Of a stretch of DNA of 64,000 nt, positions 1-8,947 are shown one piece after another (within the stretch, counting starts at the first letter, position 1; every line of letters begins with the position of its first letter). The notes below the pieces were generated by a model that saw nothing but the letters and a program-made list of their open reading frames with translations, was not told where the DNA came from and did no database searches. The position numbers were made by a program, and so were the translations under genes. The DNA comes from Alphaproteobacteria bacterium 46_93_T64. Its GTDB lineage: Bacteria > Pseudomonadota > Alphaproteobacteria > Sneathiellales > Sneathiellaceae. The stretch lies in contig MAAN01000021.1 in assembly GCA_002163135.1 (NCBI GenBank), forward strand, positions 109,237 to 173,236, read 5' to 3'.

Positions 1-2
1 AA

Positions 3-650
3 GAAATCTGGGAAAAAATGTTTGCTGGTAAAGGTGTCCTTAATCTTGATCAAGAAATCACGCTGACGAAACTTGCTGAAGCATCTGCGTCATCTTTTCA
101 AAAATATGCGAACTACAATCCTTTTGGCGCAGGCGGAATGACGTCTTTTGTTACTTCTGATAATGAAGGGAACGCTGTTTCCTGCATTGTTGGACTTGGT
201 AAACCATTTGGATCAGGTAAAATTGGCGGTATTACAGGAGTTGTACTTGCAGCGGCACTGACCAATAAAGAATCTGAATTTCCGACAACGCCTGTTTTAA
301 TGGTAAATAAACCGAACAAAAACTTTTTCTATGGTGCCGCCGCCACTGGAGGCGCAGCCGGGACACTAAGTTCTGTTTACACTGCCCTTAAAATATTCGC
401 AGAAGGGAAATCCCTTGAAACAGCGATAAATTCCCCACGTGTATTTACAATGGGGCAGGGGCTTCCGCTTCTATACGAACAAAAAGTGGACCAGGCAAGC
501 CTAGGCGAAATGACGCGGCAACACCCTGTTGCGATAGAAGTCGAAAGACTTGGCGCCGTGAATTCTATATATTGTTTCGATGGAAAACTGTTTAACTGTC
601 AGTCGCGCGCGGACCCCCGTGGATACGGACTGTCACTAATTCAGCGTTAG
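3..650 (+). CDS. Gamma-glutamyltransferase family protein, C-terminal part (cut by window start)
   Basis: The reading frame is open from base 3, so this is the 3' part of a longer gene; the first in-frame ATG (base 18) is internal. The visible part matches the small-subunit region of the gamma-glutamyltranspeptidase family, Ntn hydrolases that self-cleave at a threonine and transfer or hydrolyse gamma-glutamyl groups, usually in the periplasm. The likely catalytic threonine is in GMTSF (codon at 141), followed by the SDNEGNAVS stretch typical after that residue. A glycine-rich GGAAGT segment and the C-terminal ADPRGYG also fit. The substrate cannot be read. The aminotransferase gene follows 38 bases later and may be cotranscribed. 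Confidence 0.75.
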   Translation, partial: EIWEKMFAGKGVLNLDQEITLTKLAEASASSFQKYANYNPFGAGGMTSFVTSDNEGNAVSCIVGLGKPFGSGKIGGITGVVLAAALTNKESEFPTTPVLMVNKPNKNFFYGAAATGGAAGTLSSVYTALKIFAEGKSLETAINSPRVFTMGQGLPLLYEQKVDQASLGEMTRQHPVAIEVERLGAVNSIYCFDGKLFNCQSRADPRGYGLSLIQR

Positions 651-688
651 AATTTGAACCCATATAATTATTAGCAGTAGGTGGTATC

Positions 689-1831
689 GTGAAGTATGCG
701 TCTCGTGGAGATGTATCTCCTTTTCTTGCAATGGAAGTTTTGAAAGCGGCAAACGCCCGCGAAGCTGAAGGAAACACTGTTTTCCATATGGAAGTTGGTC
801 AACCCGCAACTTCAGCACCAGAGCCGGTTTTGGAAGCTGCAAAACATGCTCTTGATAACAAAACAATTGGCTATACAGAAGCGTTGGGAATTCCACCTCT
901 TCGCCGTGCAATTGCAGCACATTACAACGACATGTATGGAATTGATCTTGATCCAGCACGTGTGATTGTCACAACAGGCTCCTCTACAGGGTTTCTTCTC
1001 TCGTTTTTATCGTTATTTAATCCAGATGAGAGAGTTGTGTTGGCCGAACCTGGTTATCCAGCATATCGGAACATTCTTGGATCCGTTGATGTGGAGGCAG
1101 TGGGCTTGCCATGCGGGCCAGAGACAAATTTTCAGCCGTCGCCAGCATTGATTGATGAAATTGAAGGTCCGTTGCACGGGCTGCTTGTTGCAAGTCCGGC
1201 AAATCCGACCGGAACTATGTTGACACCCGACGAGTTGGAAGAGCTGATAAAATACTGTCACGCGAGAGATATGCATTTCATCTCCGATGAGATTTATCAC
1301 GGCCTGACATATGGACAGAAAGCTGTCTCGGCGCTGTCCTACAGTGATGATGTAATTATCATCAATTCTTTCTCCAAGTATTTTTCAATGACGGGGTGGC
1401 GTCTTGGTTGGATGATTGTTCCGGAGAACTTGGTGGGGCCAATTGAACGCCTATCACAAAGCATGTTCATTTCCGCGCCGACCATAAGCCAGTATGCAGC
1501 GTTGGCAGCTTTTGACTGCAAAGAAGAGTTGGAAGGTTATATTGAGAATTACTCCAAGAACCGGGAGATATTACTTCGTGAACTTCCGCTGATGGGGCTC
1601 GATAAACTGGCCGAAGCAGATGGTGCATTCTATATTTATGCAAATGTCAGTCATCTTACGGATAACAGTTTGGAATTCTGTCAACGAATGCTGAATGAAT
1701 GTGGTGTCGCGGCAACGCCCGGTCTTGATTTCGACCCTCATAGGGGACACGAATACATCCGTCTTTCGTTTGCCGGTGCAACTGAAGTGATTGTAGATGG
1801 CGTTGAGGCGCTTAGAAAATGGTTAGCGTGA
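689..1831 (+). CDS. Class I/II PLP-dependent aminotransferase
   Basis: A 380-residue fold-type I aminotransferase, full length for the family. The GTG start is supported by AGGTGG five bases upstream. Visible motifs are the substrate-side PANPTGT, the PLP-contacting SDEIYHG, and SFSKYFSMTGWRLGW, where the SFSK lysine forms the Schiff base with pyridoxal phosphate; the usual C-terminal arginine lies in HEYIRLSF. The family moves amino groups between amino acids and 2-oxo acids in the cytosol, and many close relatives are annotated as aspartate or aromatic aminotransferases; the substrate is not evident. It lies just downstream of the gamma-glutamyltransferase gene and ends at a terminator shared with rne. 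Confidence 0.9.
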   Translation: MKYASRGDVSPFLAMEVLKAANAREAEGNTVFHMEVGQPATSAPEPVLEAAKHALDNKTIGYTEALGIPPLRRAIAAHYNDMYGIDLDPARVIVTTGSSTGFLLSFLSLFNPDERVVLAEPGYPAYRNILGSVDVEAVGLPCGPETNFQPSPALIDEIEGPLHGLLVASPANPTGTMLTPDELEELIKYCHARDMHFISDEIYHGLTYGQKAVSALSYSDDVIIINSFSKYFSMTGWRLGWMIVPENLVGPIERLSQSMFISAPTISQYAALAAFDCKEELEGYIENYSKNREILLRELPLMGLDKLAEADGAFYIYANVSHLTDNSLEFCQRMLNECGVAATPGLDFDPHRGHEYIRLSFAGATEVIVDGVEALRKWLA

Positions 1832-1857
1832 CTTAGACACAAATTACAATAGATAAG

Positions 1858-1889
1858 AAAAAAGGAGCCTGATTAAGGGCTCCTTTTTT
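1858..1889. terminator. Bidirectional intrinsic terminator between aminotransferase and rne
   Basis: A perfect stem AAAAAAGGAGCC / GGCTCCTTTTTT with an 8-base loop. T-runs occur on both strands, so it can end the aminotransferase transcript (plus) and the rne transcript (minus). Confidence 0.9.
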
Positions 1890-1892
1890 TAC

Positions 1893-4583
1893 TTATGAAC
1901 TGCGGCGGCTCCACCAGCCTTTTTTCGGTGGACCTTTTGGTTTTTCAACCACCACTTCCGCACTTAACGTCGGTGTTGTCACCTCAACAGGTTCTGTAGC
2001 CGGTTTCGGAGCTTCTGCCTCCTTCACCTCTTGAGCCGGTGCTGGCTTAGGCTTCCTCTTCCGTGTTGCTTTTTTAGGCGCTTCTTCTGCCGCAACTGTT
2101 TCAGTAGGAATTTCCTCAGACGCTGTTGGTGTGTCTACCTTCTCTTCAGTAGTCGGTTCAGAAGCTTCCGCACTCTTCCGACGGGGACTTCTACGTCGTC
2201 GGGGACGCACCTTTTCAGGCTTACTTTCCTCCTCAGAAGTAGATCCGACAGGAGCTTCAGCCGCAGTATCTGCAGATGCAGTAGTCTCGTCTTCTTTATC
2301 TGTCGTTGTCTCCGACTTAGCTTCATCCGCTTTAGCTGGACGACGGCGAGTACGGCGACGAACAGGTTTCTTAACCGGCTCTTCTTCTCCCGTTTCTGAT
2401 ATTTCTACAGATTTCGCCATGATAACTTGAGGTGTATCAATCTCTGTAGGTTCACCGTCCGCATTAGCGATCGGGATAATAACAATTTCAGGTTCAATAT
2501 CTGAAACAACAACGTCTTCTGAAGCTACCAGCTCTGCATTCGCTGGACGAGAACGACGACGACCACCGCGTTTTCCTCTACGGCGTTTACGAGGCTCATC
2601 ATCATCATCTTCAGTTGCTGCTGCAGTTTCATCAGTATTTTCAACCGTAGGAGCACTCTCTACTGAGACTTCTTCTGATTGCTCGGCTGGATCATCGCGG
2701 CCTTTACGGCGACGACGACGACGACGACGTTTAGCCGAGCTGCTTTCTTTTTCAGACTCTTCTTCGTCTACTTCTTTTTCATCATCAGCATCAATTTGCG
2801 GCGCTTCAATTGCAGGAATATCCGGCACAGTTATCGCTTGAGACGCTGTTGGAGATTTCTCACGTTCAATTGTGTGATCATTCATATTCAAGGATGAATC
2901 AGCCAGAATAACAATGGTAATACCATATGTTGTTTCCAGCTCTTGAATGACGGAACGTTTCTGGTTCAAGAGATATATAGCCACATCCGTGTGAACGGTT
3001 ACACAGATACGCGTACTACGCTCACGCACACCTTCTTCTTCCAGCGCACGAATGATGAGTAGCGCAGTAGATTCAGTTGAGCGGACAAAGCCCGAGCCAC
3101 CACATGTGTGACATGTATTCGTACTAGTCTCTAGGAATGACGGACGTAGACGTTGACGCGACATTTCTAACAAACCAAATGGGCTAATCCGTCCCACTTG
3201 AATGCGAGCTCTATCTGATTTCAAGCAATCTTTAAGGCGACGCTCAACAGCTTTATTATTGCGATTATCATCCATATCGATGAAATCGATCACGATCAAA
3301 CCAGCAAGGTCACGCAACCGTAGTTGACGCGCCATTTCCTCAGCTGCCTCCAGATTGGTTTTAACCGCTGTGTCTTCAATGCTCCGCTCTTTTGTAGCTT
3401 TGCCAGAGTTCACGTCTACAGAAACGAGAGCTTCCGTTGGGTTGATCACAATGTAGCCACCAGATTTCAACTGAACTTCTGGATTATACATTGAGGCAAA
3501 CTGCTGTTCTACCTGAAAACGATGAAACAAAGGAATGCGGTCCCGGTACGGCTGCACCTTTTTCGCATGGCTTGGCATCAGCTTGCGCATAAAGTCTTTG
3601 GCAATGCGGTAGCCGTCTTCGCCTTCAACCAGAATTTCACTGATTTCTTTTGAATACAGGTCCCGGATGGAACGTTTGATCAGATTAGCTTCTTCGTAAA
3701 CGCAGCTAGGCGCCATGGATTTAAGCGTTGTCTCGCGGATATCATCCCACAAACGTAACAAAAATTCATAATCGCGTTTGATTTCAACTTTTGTACGGTT
3801 AAGGCCTGCGGTACGAATAATAACGCCTACGCCTTCCGGTACTTCCAGTTCAGAGGCAATTTTCTTCAAACGCTTACGGTCGGCCGGATTACTGATTTTC
3901 CGACTAATTCCACCGCCACGTCCGGTATTTGGCATCAAAACGCTATAGCGCCCAGGTAACGAAATGTAGCTGGTAAGAGCAGCGCCCTTATTGCCACGTT
4001 CTTCTTTAACCACTTGAATAAGAAGAATTTGACGGCGTTTAATAACATCTTGAATTTTGTAGTGACGCTTAATATTGGTTTTATGTCCAGGCTCAGCCTC
4101 GTCATCTCCACCAAGATTTTCAACAACATCATCATTTTCAGTCTCAACGACTTCTAATCCGCCAAGAGTATCACCTTCATCATCAACCACACCTTCTTCA
4201 TCATCTGAGGAGAGAGGGGTGTTTTCAGTTGCAGCTGGATCTTTGTCATCACCATTAACGGCAGCGACATCTTCTTTCTCTACCGCTTCTTTTTCAGCAA
4301 CGCTATCTTGATGAACAAGTTCATTACGGTCAGAGACCGGCACTTGATAATAGTCGGGGTGAATTTCCGAGAAGGGAAGGAAACCATGACGATTTCCGCC
4401 ATATTCAACAAAAGCTGCCTGAAGCGAGGGTTCCACTCGGGTAACCTTCGCAAGATAGATATTTCCTTTTAATTGTTTCTTTGAAGCCGTCTCATAATCA
4501 AACTCTTCTAGACGGGTCCCTTTAACAATTACAACACGAGTCTCTTCATCATGAGACGCGTCGACAAGCATACGCGTAGCCAT
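1893..4583 (-). CDS. rne: Ribonuclease E
   Basis: An 896-residue endoribonuclease of the RNase E/G family, which cleaves single-stranded AU-rich RNA and organises the RNA degradosome. The N-terminus (MATRMLVDASHDEE) is the usual alphaproteobacterial start. The S1 RNA-binding domain carries a long acidic insertion (about residues 93-165, rich in D and E). The catalytic aspartates are in VSVDVNSG and VIDFIDMDDNRN, and the Zn-link that joins the dimer is CHTCGG. After about residue 560 the protein is low-complexity, with alternating acidic and arginine/lysine-rich blocks typical of the disordered scaffold half; it ends with a basic PKKGWWSRR tail. It is divergent from amiC and preceded by a long untranslated leader. 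Confidence 0.97.
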   Translation of the reverse strand: MATRMLVDASHDEETRVVIVKGTRLEEFDYETASKKQLKGNIYLAKVTRVEPSLQAAFVEYGGNRHGFLPFSEIHPDYYQVPVSDRNELVHQDSVAEKEAVEKEDVAAVNGDDKDPAATENTPLSSDDEEGVVDDEGDTLGGLEVVETENDDVVENLGGDDEAEPGHKTNIKRHYKIQDVIKRRQILLIQVVKEERGNKGAALTSYISLPGRYSVLMPNTGRGGGISRKISNPADRKRLKKIASELEVPEGVGVIIRTAGLNRTKVEIKRDYEFLLRLWDDIRETTLKSMAPSCVYEEANLIKRSIRDLYSKEISEILVEGEDGYRIAKDFMRKLMPSHAKKVQPYRDRIPLFHRFQVEQQFASMYNPEVQLKSGGYIVINPTEALVSVDVNSGKATKERSIEDTAVKTNLEAAEEMARQLRLRDLAGLIVIDFIDMDDNRNNKAVERRLKDCLKSDRARIQVGRISPFGLLEMSRQRLRPSFLETSTNTCHTCGGSGFVRSTESTALLIIRALEEEGVRERSTRICVTVHTDVAIYLLNQKRSVIQELETTYGITIVILADSSLNMNDHTIEREKSPTASQAITVPDIPAIEAPQIDADDEKEVDEEESEKESSSAKRRRRRRRRKGRDDPAEQSEEVSVESAPTVENTDETAAATEDDDDEPRKRRRGKRGGRRRSRPANAELVASEDVVVSDIEPEIVIIPIANADGEPTEIDTPQVIMAKSVEISETGEEEPVKKPVRRRTRRRPAKADEAKSETTTDKEDETTASADTAAEAPVGSTSEEESKPEKVRPRRRRSPRRKSAEASEPTTEEKVDTPTASEEIPTETVAAEEAPKKATRKRKPKPAPAQEVKEAEAPKPATEPVEVTTPTLSAEVVVEKPKGPPKKGWWSRRSS

Positions 4584-5133
4584 ATATAAGCTCCGTGACT
4601 GATATTCACCCTGTGAGACGAGGGAACATAGTCATTTTTTTAATGGAAATCGCTGGCGCCGGTCCTGTTTTAAACATACTTAAAGGTATATACATTATAC
4701 CTCGGGGGACTTATCGGCTGCCGGTCCCGCCTAATCTCTACACTAGAGGGCGGAACGATTTCAGTTTCACAAAAATTATATCTGCATTGTCTTTAGCACT
4801 GTTTTCAGACGCTCAGGGGATCTTAAAGGATGCCAGCTTAAGCTGTCGAAAACGGAGCCGCCCCACTATAAATTCGATCTACAGGGGAACTGACCACAGA
4901 AACTCACACCTGAATGATAGTTACTTGTCAGCAACATAACAAACGAAATATTACTAATGGTTAAAAAAACTTTTGACGATTAGTGCCCAATAGGTAATTG
5001 CCATGATAAGTGTATTAAATAAAATTTGTATGGACTAGTATAATAGGCACCTGAGACGCATAGGTATTTGTGTGTAAAATTGGTAAAATCTGTACTATTT
5101 ATCATGAGTAATTAGGAGTGTGCTGGACCGACT
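4584..5133. promoter_or_regulatory. 550-bp divergent intergenic region; structured rne leader
   Basis: This gap between rne (minus) and amiC (plus) has no convincing gene. The half nearest rne can form at least two hairpins: AGGTATA/TATACCT (4684-4690 with 4696-4702) and CCGCC-taat-CTCTA/TAGAG-GGCGG (4727-4731 and 4736-4740 with 4744-4748 and 4749-4753). Such a leader fits the known habit of RNase E of controlling its own mRNA through the 5' untranslated region, but the alphaproteobacterial case is inferred here. The half nearest amiC is AT-rich and presumably carries the amiC promoter. AGGAG at 5114-5118 is a distant ribosome-binding site for amiC. Confidence 0.5.
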
Positions 5134-6339
5134 ATGCTGGATTTTTTAAGATATATGCGTCGGTTTTCAGAAACTGTTTTGGTGATTGTCGGGCTGTGTA
5201 TTTTAGTGCCTGTGGCTTCTGCGGCAATCTCAGAAGTCAAGGCCGTGCGTCTCGGGATTCATGAAAACAAAACGCGTTTTGTTTTGGAGATTGATCAAAA
5301 GCCTGAGTTTCGAATTTTCTATCTGGCAAATCCCAATCGAATTGTCATTGATCTTCAAGAAGTAAGCTGGAAAACTGCAAAAACGGGCAACCGATCAAGA
5401 GGTATCATCGATAATTACCGATACGGACTTTTTCGACAAGGCACTTCTAGAATTGTTCTGGATGTTAAAAAACCGGTAAAAATATTAAGGCAAGTTATCC
5501 TGTCGCCATCAGAGGGAAAACCCTATCGCTTTTTCATTGATGTCGCACAAACCGATCAAAGCAGCTTTTTAAAATCGGTTAAAGAGAGCCGGAAACAGCA
5601 ATTGGCTTCCTTGCCTACGATAATTCAAGACATTCCGGTTCCAACTACCAACAAAAAGTGGACTGTTGTCGTAGACGCTGGACATGGTGGAATAGATCCA
5701 GGTGCAATCGGCCGCAGTGGGGTTCATGAGAAAAGCCTGACACTAAAGGTTGCAAAGAAACTACGAGACCTTTTGAGATCGAACCCACGTTACCGCGTGG
5801 TTATGACCCGCGATAATGACACGTTCTTAAGTCTACGCGAACGGGTCAATGTTGGCCGCAAATACAAAGGCGATTTGTTCATCTCCTTGCATGCAGATTC
5901 GATCGGTCGCGCAGATATCAGTGGTTCTACCGTCTATACATTATCTGAAAATGCATCGGATGATGAGGCCGATGAACTCGCCAAATCTCACAATAAATCG
6001 GACATAATTGCAGGTGTTGATCTTGAAGAGCAAGATGACACAGTACAAGATATTCTAATCGATCTCGCACAACGTGAGACCATGAATTTTTCTGTAAAAT
6101 TTGCCAAATTGCTTATTCCAGAGATTACCAGTTCTGGCATGAAAACGGGAAGTAGATCACATCGTTTTGCAGGATTTCGGGTCTTAAAAGCTCCAGACGT
6201 GCCATCGGTCCTTGTTGAGCTTGGTTATTTGTCAAACCGCCATGATGAGAAGTTATTGAAATCAACAATGGGTCAAAAGAAACTGGCCAGTTCCATTTAT
6301 CATGCCATTAACAAATACTTTGATAGCTTGCAGCCATGA
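5134..6339 (+). CDS. amiC: N-acetylmuramoyl-L-alanine amidase (AmiC type)
   Basis: A 401-residue exported zinc amidase that cuts the amide bond between MurNAc and the peptide stem during cell separation. An N-terminal signal peptide (hydrophobic core about 14-29, ending VASA) is followed by an AMIN domain (about 35-138) that targets peptidoglycan or septal sites. The Amidase_3 domain (about 175-395) has the zinc ligands H184 (DAGHGG), E199 (HEKS) and H253 (SLHADS) and the catalytic glutamate in VLVELGY. The start is uncertain: the ATG at 5155 also gives a good signal peptide, and AGGAG lies 15 bases before the ATG at 5134. It heads amiC-mrcA-prfB, a conserved alphaproteobacterial order. Confidence 0.93.
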   Translation: MLDFLRYMRRFSETVLVIVGLCILVPVASAAISEVKAVRLGIHENKTRFVLEIDQKPEFRIFYLANPNRIVIDLQEVSWKTAKTGNRSRGIIDNYRYGLFRQGTSRIVLDVKKPVKILRQVILSPSEGKPYRFFIDVAQTDQSSFLKSVKESRKQQLASLPTIIQDIPVPTTNKKWTVVVDAGHGGIDPGAIGRSGVHEKSLTLKVAKKLRDLLRSNPRYRVVMTRDNDTFLSLRERVNVGRKYKGDLFISLHADSIGRADISGSTVYTLSENASDDEADELAKSHNKSDIIAGVDLEEQDDTVQDILIDLAQRETMNFSVKFAKLLIPEITSSGMKTGSRSHRFAGFRVLKAPDVPSVLVELGYLSNRHDEKLLKSTMGQKKLASSIYHAINKYFDSLQP

Positions 6340-6451
6340 TATCGCCGTATATTTTTTATACTTTGATACGGTCAAATACTATTAAGTACATACTCGGCTT
6401 CACAGCTAGTTAAACTCAAGGGCCCGTGAGAAATCACTCGGCACATTATTT

Positions 6452-8890
6452 ATGAAGCGTTTTTTGAAACTGTTACTAGTTCTTGTTTGCCTCACCATCT
6501 TAGGTGGCATGTTTGCGACAGGAACTGTTCTGTTCGGGTTTTGGCATTTTGGCAAAGGTCTGCCTGATTATGAGCAGCTGGCCAATTATGAACCACCCGT
6601 GATGACGCGTGTTCATTCTGCTGACGGTAGTCTGATCGCTGAATATGCGCGTCAACGACGCTTGTTTGTTCCCATAAATTCAATGCCGCAACGGGTGAAA
6701 CAGGCCTTTATTGCAGCGGAAGATCAGGATTTTTACACTCATTTCGGAATTGATTTGAAAGGGATCGTGCGCGCGACACTTAAAAACGTCAAAAATTTGG
6801 GGCAGGGACGCCGGTTAGTTGGTGCGTCAACCATCACACAACAAGTCGCTAAAAACATGTTGCTCACCAACGAAGTATCGTACGAGCGAAAAGCCAAAGA
6901 AGCCATATTGGCCATTCGAATTGACCGCAGTCTTTCTAAAGACCGAATACTTGAGCTGTACCTGAACGAAATTTATCTTGGAAATCGTGCCTATGGTGTC
7001 GCCGCAGCCGCTCTTTATTATTTTGATAAGTCGCTAAACGATCTGACGATCGCTGAAATGGCGTATCTGGGAGCGCTTCCAAAGGCTCCAAATAACTATA
7101 ATCCGTTTCGTTTTCACGAGCGTGCAACGATCCGCCGGAACTGGGTGGTCGGACGCATGCTTGAAGAGGGATATATCACAGCTGAACAGGCTGAAATCGC
7201 CATTTCGAGCCCTTTGATTGTCAAACGCGGCCGGGACGCCGAAGTGTTGCAGGCTAAATGGTTCGTAGAAGAAGTCCGCAGAGAACTCTTTGACCTATAC
7301 GGTGTTGAAGGTCTCTACGATGGTGGGCTTTCAGTCCGAACAACAATGCAGGCTTCACTCCAAAAATTGGGGGAAAAATCATTACGAGGTGGGTTGCGCT
7401 ACTATGATCGACGCCATGGTTGGCGCGGACCTATTGCGAGCATCAAGCTTACCGACGGCTGGCTTTCAGACCTTAAAAAAGTGACCGAACCCAAAGGATT
7501 GTCTCCATGGGAATTGGCGGTTGTGCTCGAGGTTAATAAGGACGGTGTAATCGTTGGCTTGAAATCCGATAAAAAGGGCTCAATTCTTTTTGAAGATATG
7601 AAGTGGGCACGTCCATGGATTAAGGGCCAGAGAGTCGGTGCACGGGTCAAGAAACCAAGTGACGTTGTAAAATCGGGTGATGTTGTTGCCGTAACAGCGC
7701 TTGAAGGGGAACGTGCACAAGAGGGGCTTTATAGTCTTGAGCAAATCCCGGATGTATCTGGTGGGCTTGTTGCGATGGACCCGCATACAGGACGTGTTCT
7801 GGCCCTCGTCGGTGGTTGGAGCCAAGAGGCGTCTGAATTTAACCGCGCTGTACAAGCTCGGCGACAACCAGGTTCTTCTTTCAAACCGTTTGTGTACACA
7901 GCGGCACTTGATCGCGGATTTACACCTGTTAGCAAGATCATGGACGGCCCATTTGTACTCACCCAAGCAAATGGAGATCGCTGGAAACCATCCAACTATA
8001 CCAAAAAATTCTACGGCCCTAGTACATTGCGTCTTGGTCTTGAAAAATCCAGGAATTTGATGACTGTACGACTTGCGCGCTCAATCGGTATGGATGTGGT
8101 TGCCGATTACGCCAACAGATTTGGGATTCACAATAACTTGCAACCAACACTTGCTATGTCACTTGGTGCAATGGAAACAACACTTCTTAAAATGACGACC
8201 GCCTATTCCGAACTGGTCAACGGCGGTAAAGAAATTACACCGACACTTATAGACCGCGTACAAAACAGGCGTGGTGCCGCGATCTACCAACATGACACGC
8301 GAGTTTGCAAAGGTTGCCGTGCTTCCTCGTGGCGTGGTCAGGATGAGCCTGAAATTGTGGATACACGAGATCAGATCGTTTCGCCGGCCACGGCTTATCA
8401 AGTTGTCTCAATGCTTGAAGGTGTTGTGCTTCGCGGAACGGGACGTAAAGTCAACGTTATCAAAAAACCATTAGCAGGTAAAACCGGTACGACTAACGAC
8501 GGTCGTGACGCCTGGTTTGTAGGGTTCTCACCAGATTTAGCGGTTGGAGTATATGTTGGGTTTGATAAACCCAAAAGCCTTGGCCCTAGAGAAGGTGGCG
8601 GCGGTGTCGCATCACCAATTTTTCGGGATTTCATGATGGAAGCATTAGCTGATAAATCTGCAATCCCGTTTCGTGTACCAGAAGGTATCCGTTTGGTACG
8701 TGTTAAAGCCTCTACAGGTGAACCAGCCGTACGCGGTGATAGAGGAGTGATTCTGGAAGCCTTCAAGACAACAGACGAACTCACCGAGGGTGAGGGTGTG
8801 CTGGATGGCTCTGAAAATGGCAAAGCAACAGGCATTTCTCTGGATAAGCAAAAAAATCCAGTAACCAATGGCACTGGCGGTCTTTACTGA
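6452..8890 (+). CDS. mrcA: Penicillin-binding protein 1A (bifunctional transglycosylase/transpeptidase)
   Basis: An 812-residue class A penicillin-binding protein that polymerises and crosslinks peptidoglycan at the outer face of the inner membrane. A single N-terminal membrane anchor (about 4-30) leads to a GT51 glycosyltransferase domain with catalytic E90 in AAEDQDFYTHFG and the STITQQ motif. The long middle insertion is typical of PBP1A. The transpeptidase domain has nucleophile S475 in GSSFKP and the KTGTT motif (K677), with the SxN-type motif between them. Size and order match the family. It lies 112 bases after amiC, and prfB follows 57 bases later. Confidence 0.97.
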   Translation: MKRFLKLLLVLVCLTILGGMFATGTVLFGFWHFGKGLPDYEQLANYEPPVMTRVHSADGSLIAEYARQRRLFVPINSMPQRVKQAFIAAEDQDFYTHFGIDLKGIVRATLKNVKNLGQGRRLVGASTITQQVAKNMLLTNEVSYERKAKEAILAIRIDRSLSKDRILELYLNEIYLGNRAYGVAAAALYYFDKSLNDLTIAEMAYLGALPKAPNNYNPFRFHERATIRRNWVVGRMLEEGYITAEQAEIAISSPLIVKRGRDAEVLQAKWFVEEVRRELFDLYGVEGLYDGGLSVRTTMQASLQKLGEKSLRGGLRYYDRRHGWRGPIASIKLTDGWLSDLKKVTEPKGLSPWELAVVLEVNKDGVIVGLKSDKKGSILFEDMKWARPWIKGQRVGARVKKPSDVVKSGDVVAVTALEGERAQEGLYSLEQIPDVSGGLVAMDPHTGRVLALVGGWSQEASEFNRAVQARRQPGSSFKPFVYTAALDRGFTPVSKIMDGPFVLTQANGDRWKPSNYTKKFYGPSTLRLGLEKSRNLMTVRLARSIGMDVVADYANRFGIHNNLQPTLAMSLGAMETTLLKMTTAYSELVNGGKEITPTLIDRVQNRRGAAIYQHDTRVCKGCRASSWRGQDEPEIVDTRDQIVSPATAYQVVSMLEGVVLRGTGRKVNVIKKPLAGKTGTTNDGRDAWFVGFSPDLAVGVYVGFDKPKSLGPREGGGGVASPIFRDFMMEALADKSAIPFRVPEGIRLVRVKASTGEPAVRGDRGVILEAFKTTDELTEGEGVLDGSENGKATGISLDKQKNPVTNGTGGLY

Positions 8891-8947
8891 CACCGCAACT
8901 GGTATTAAGTTGCCTCAAAATCAGAATTAATTTGGATAGGAATTACT

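Noticed and set aside
2031..2430. Serine/arginine-rich plus-strand frames inside rne
   Set aside because: Antisense reading of the low-complexity acidic/arginine repeats of RNase E.
4595..4939. 114-residue open frame on the plus strand upstream of amiC
   Set aside because: It overlies the structured rne leader, has no ribosome site, and its translation is low in family-like features.
8398..8874. 158-residue antisense frame inside mrcA
   Set aside because: It is the shadow of a well-supported coding region on the other strand.
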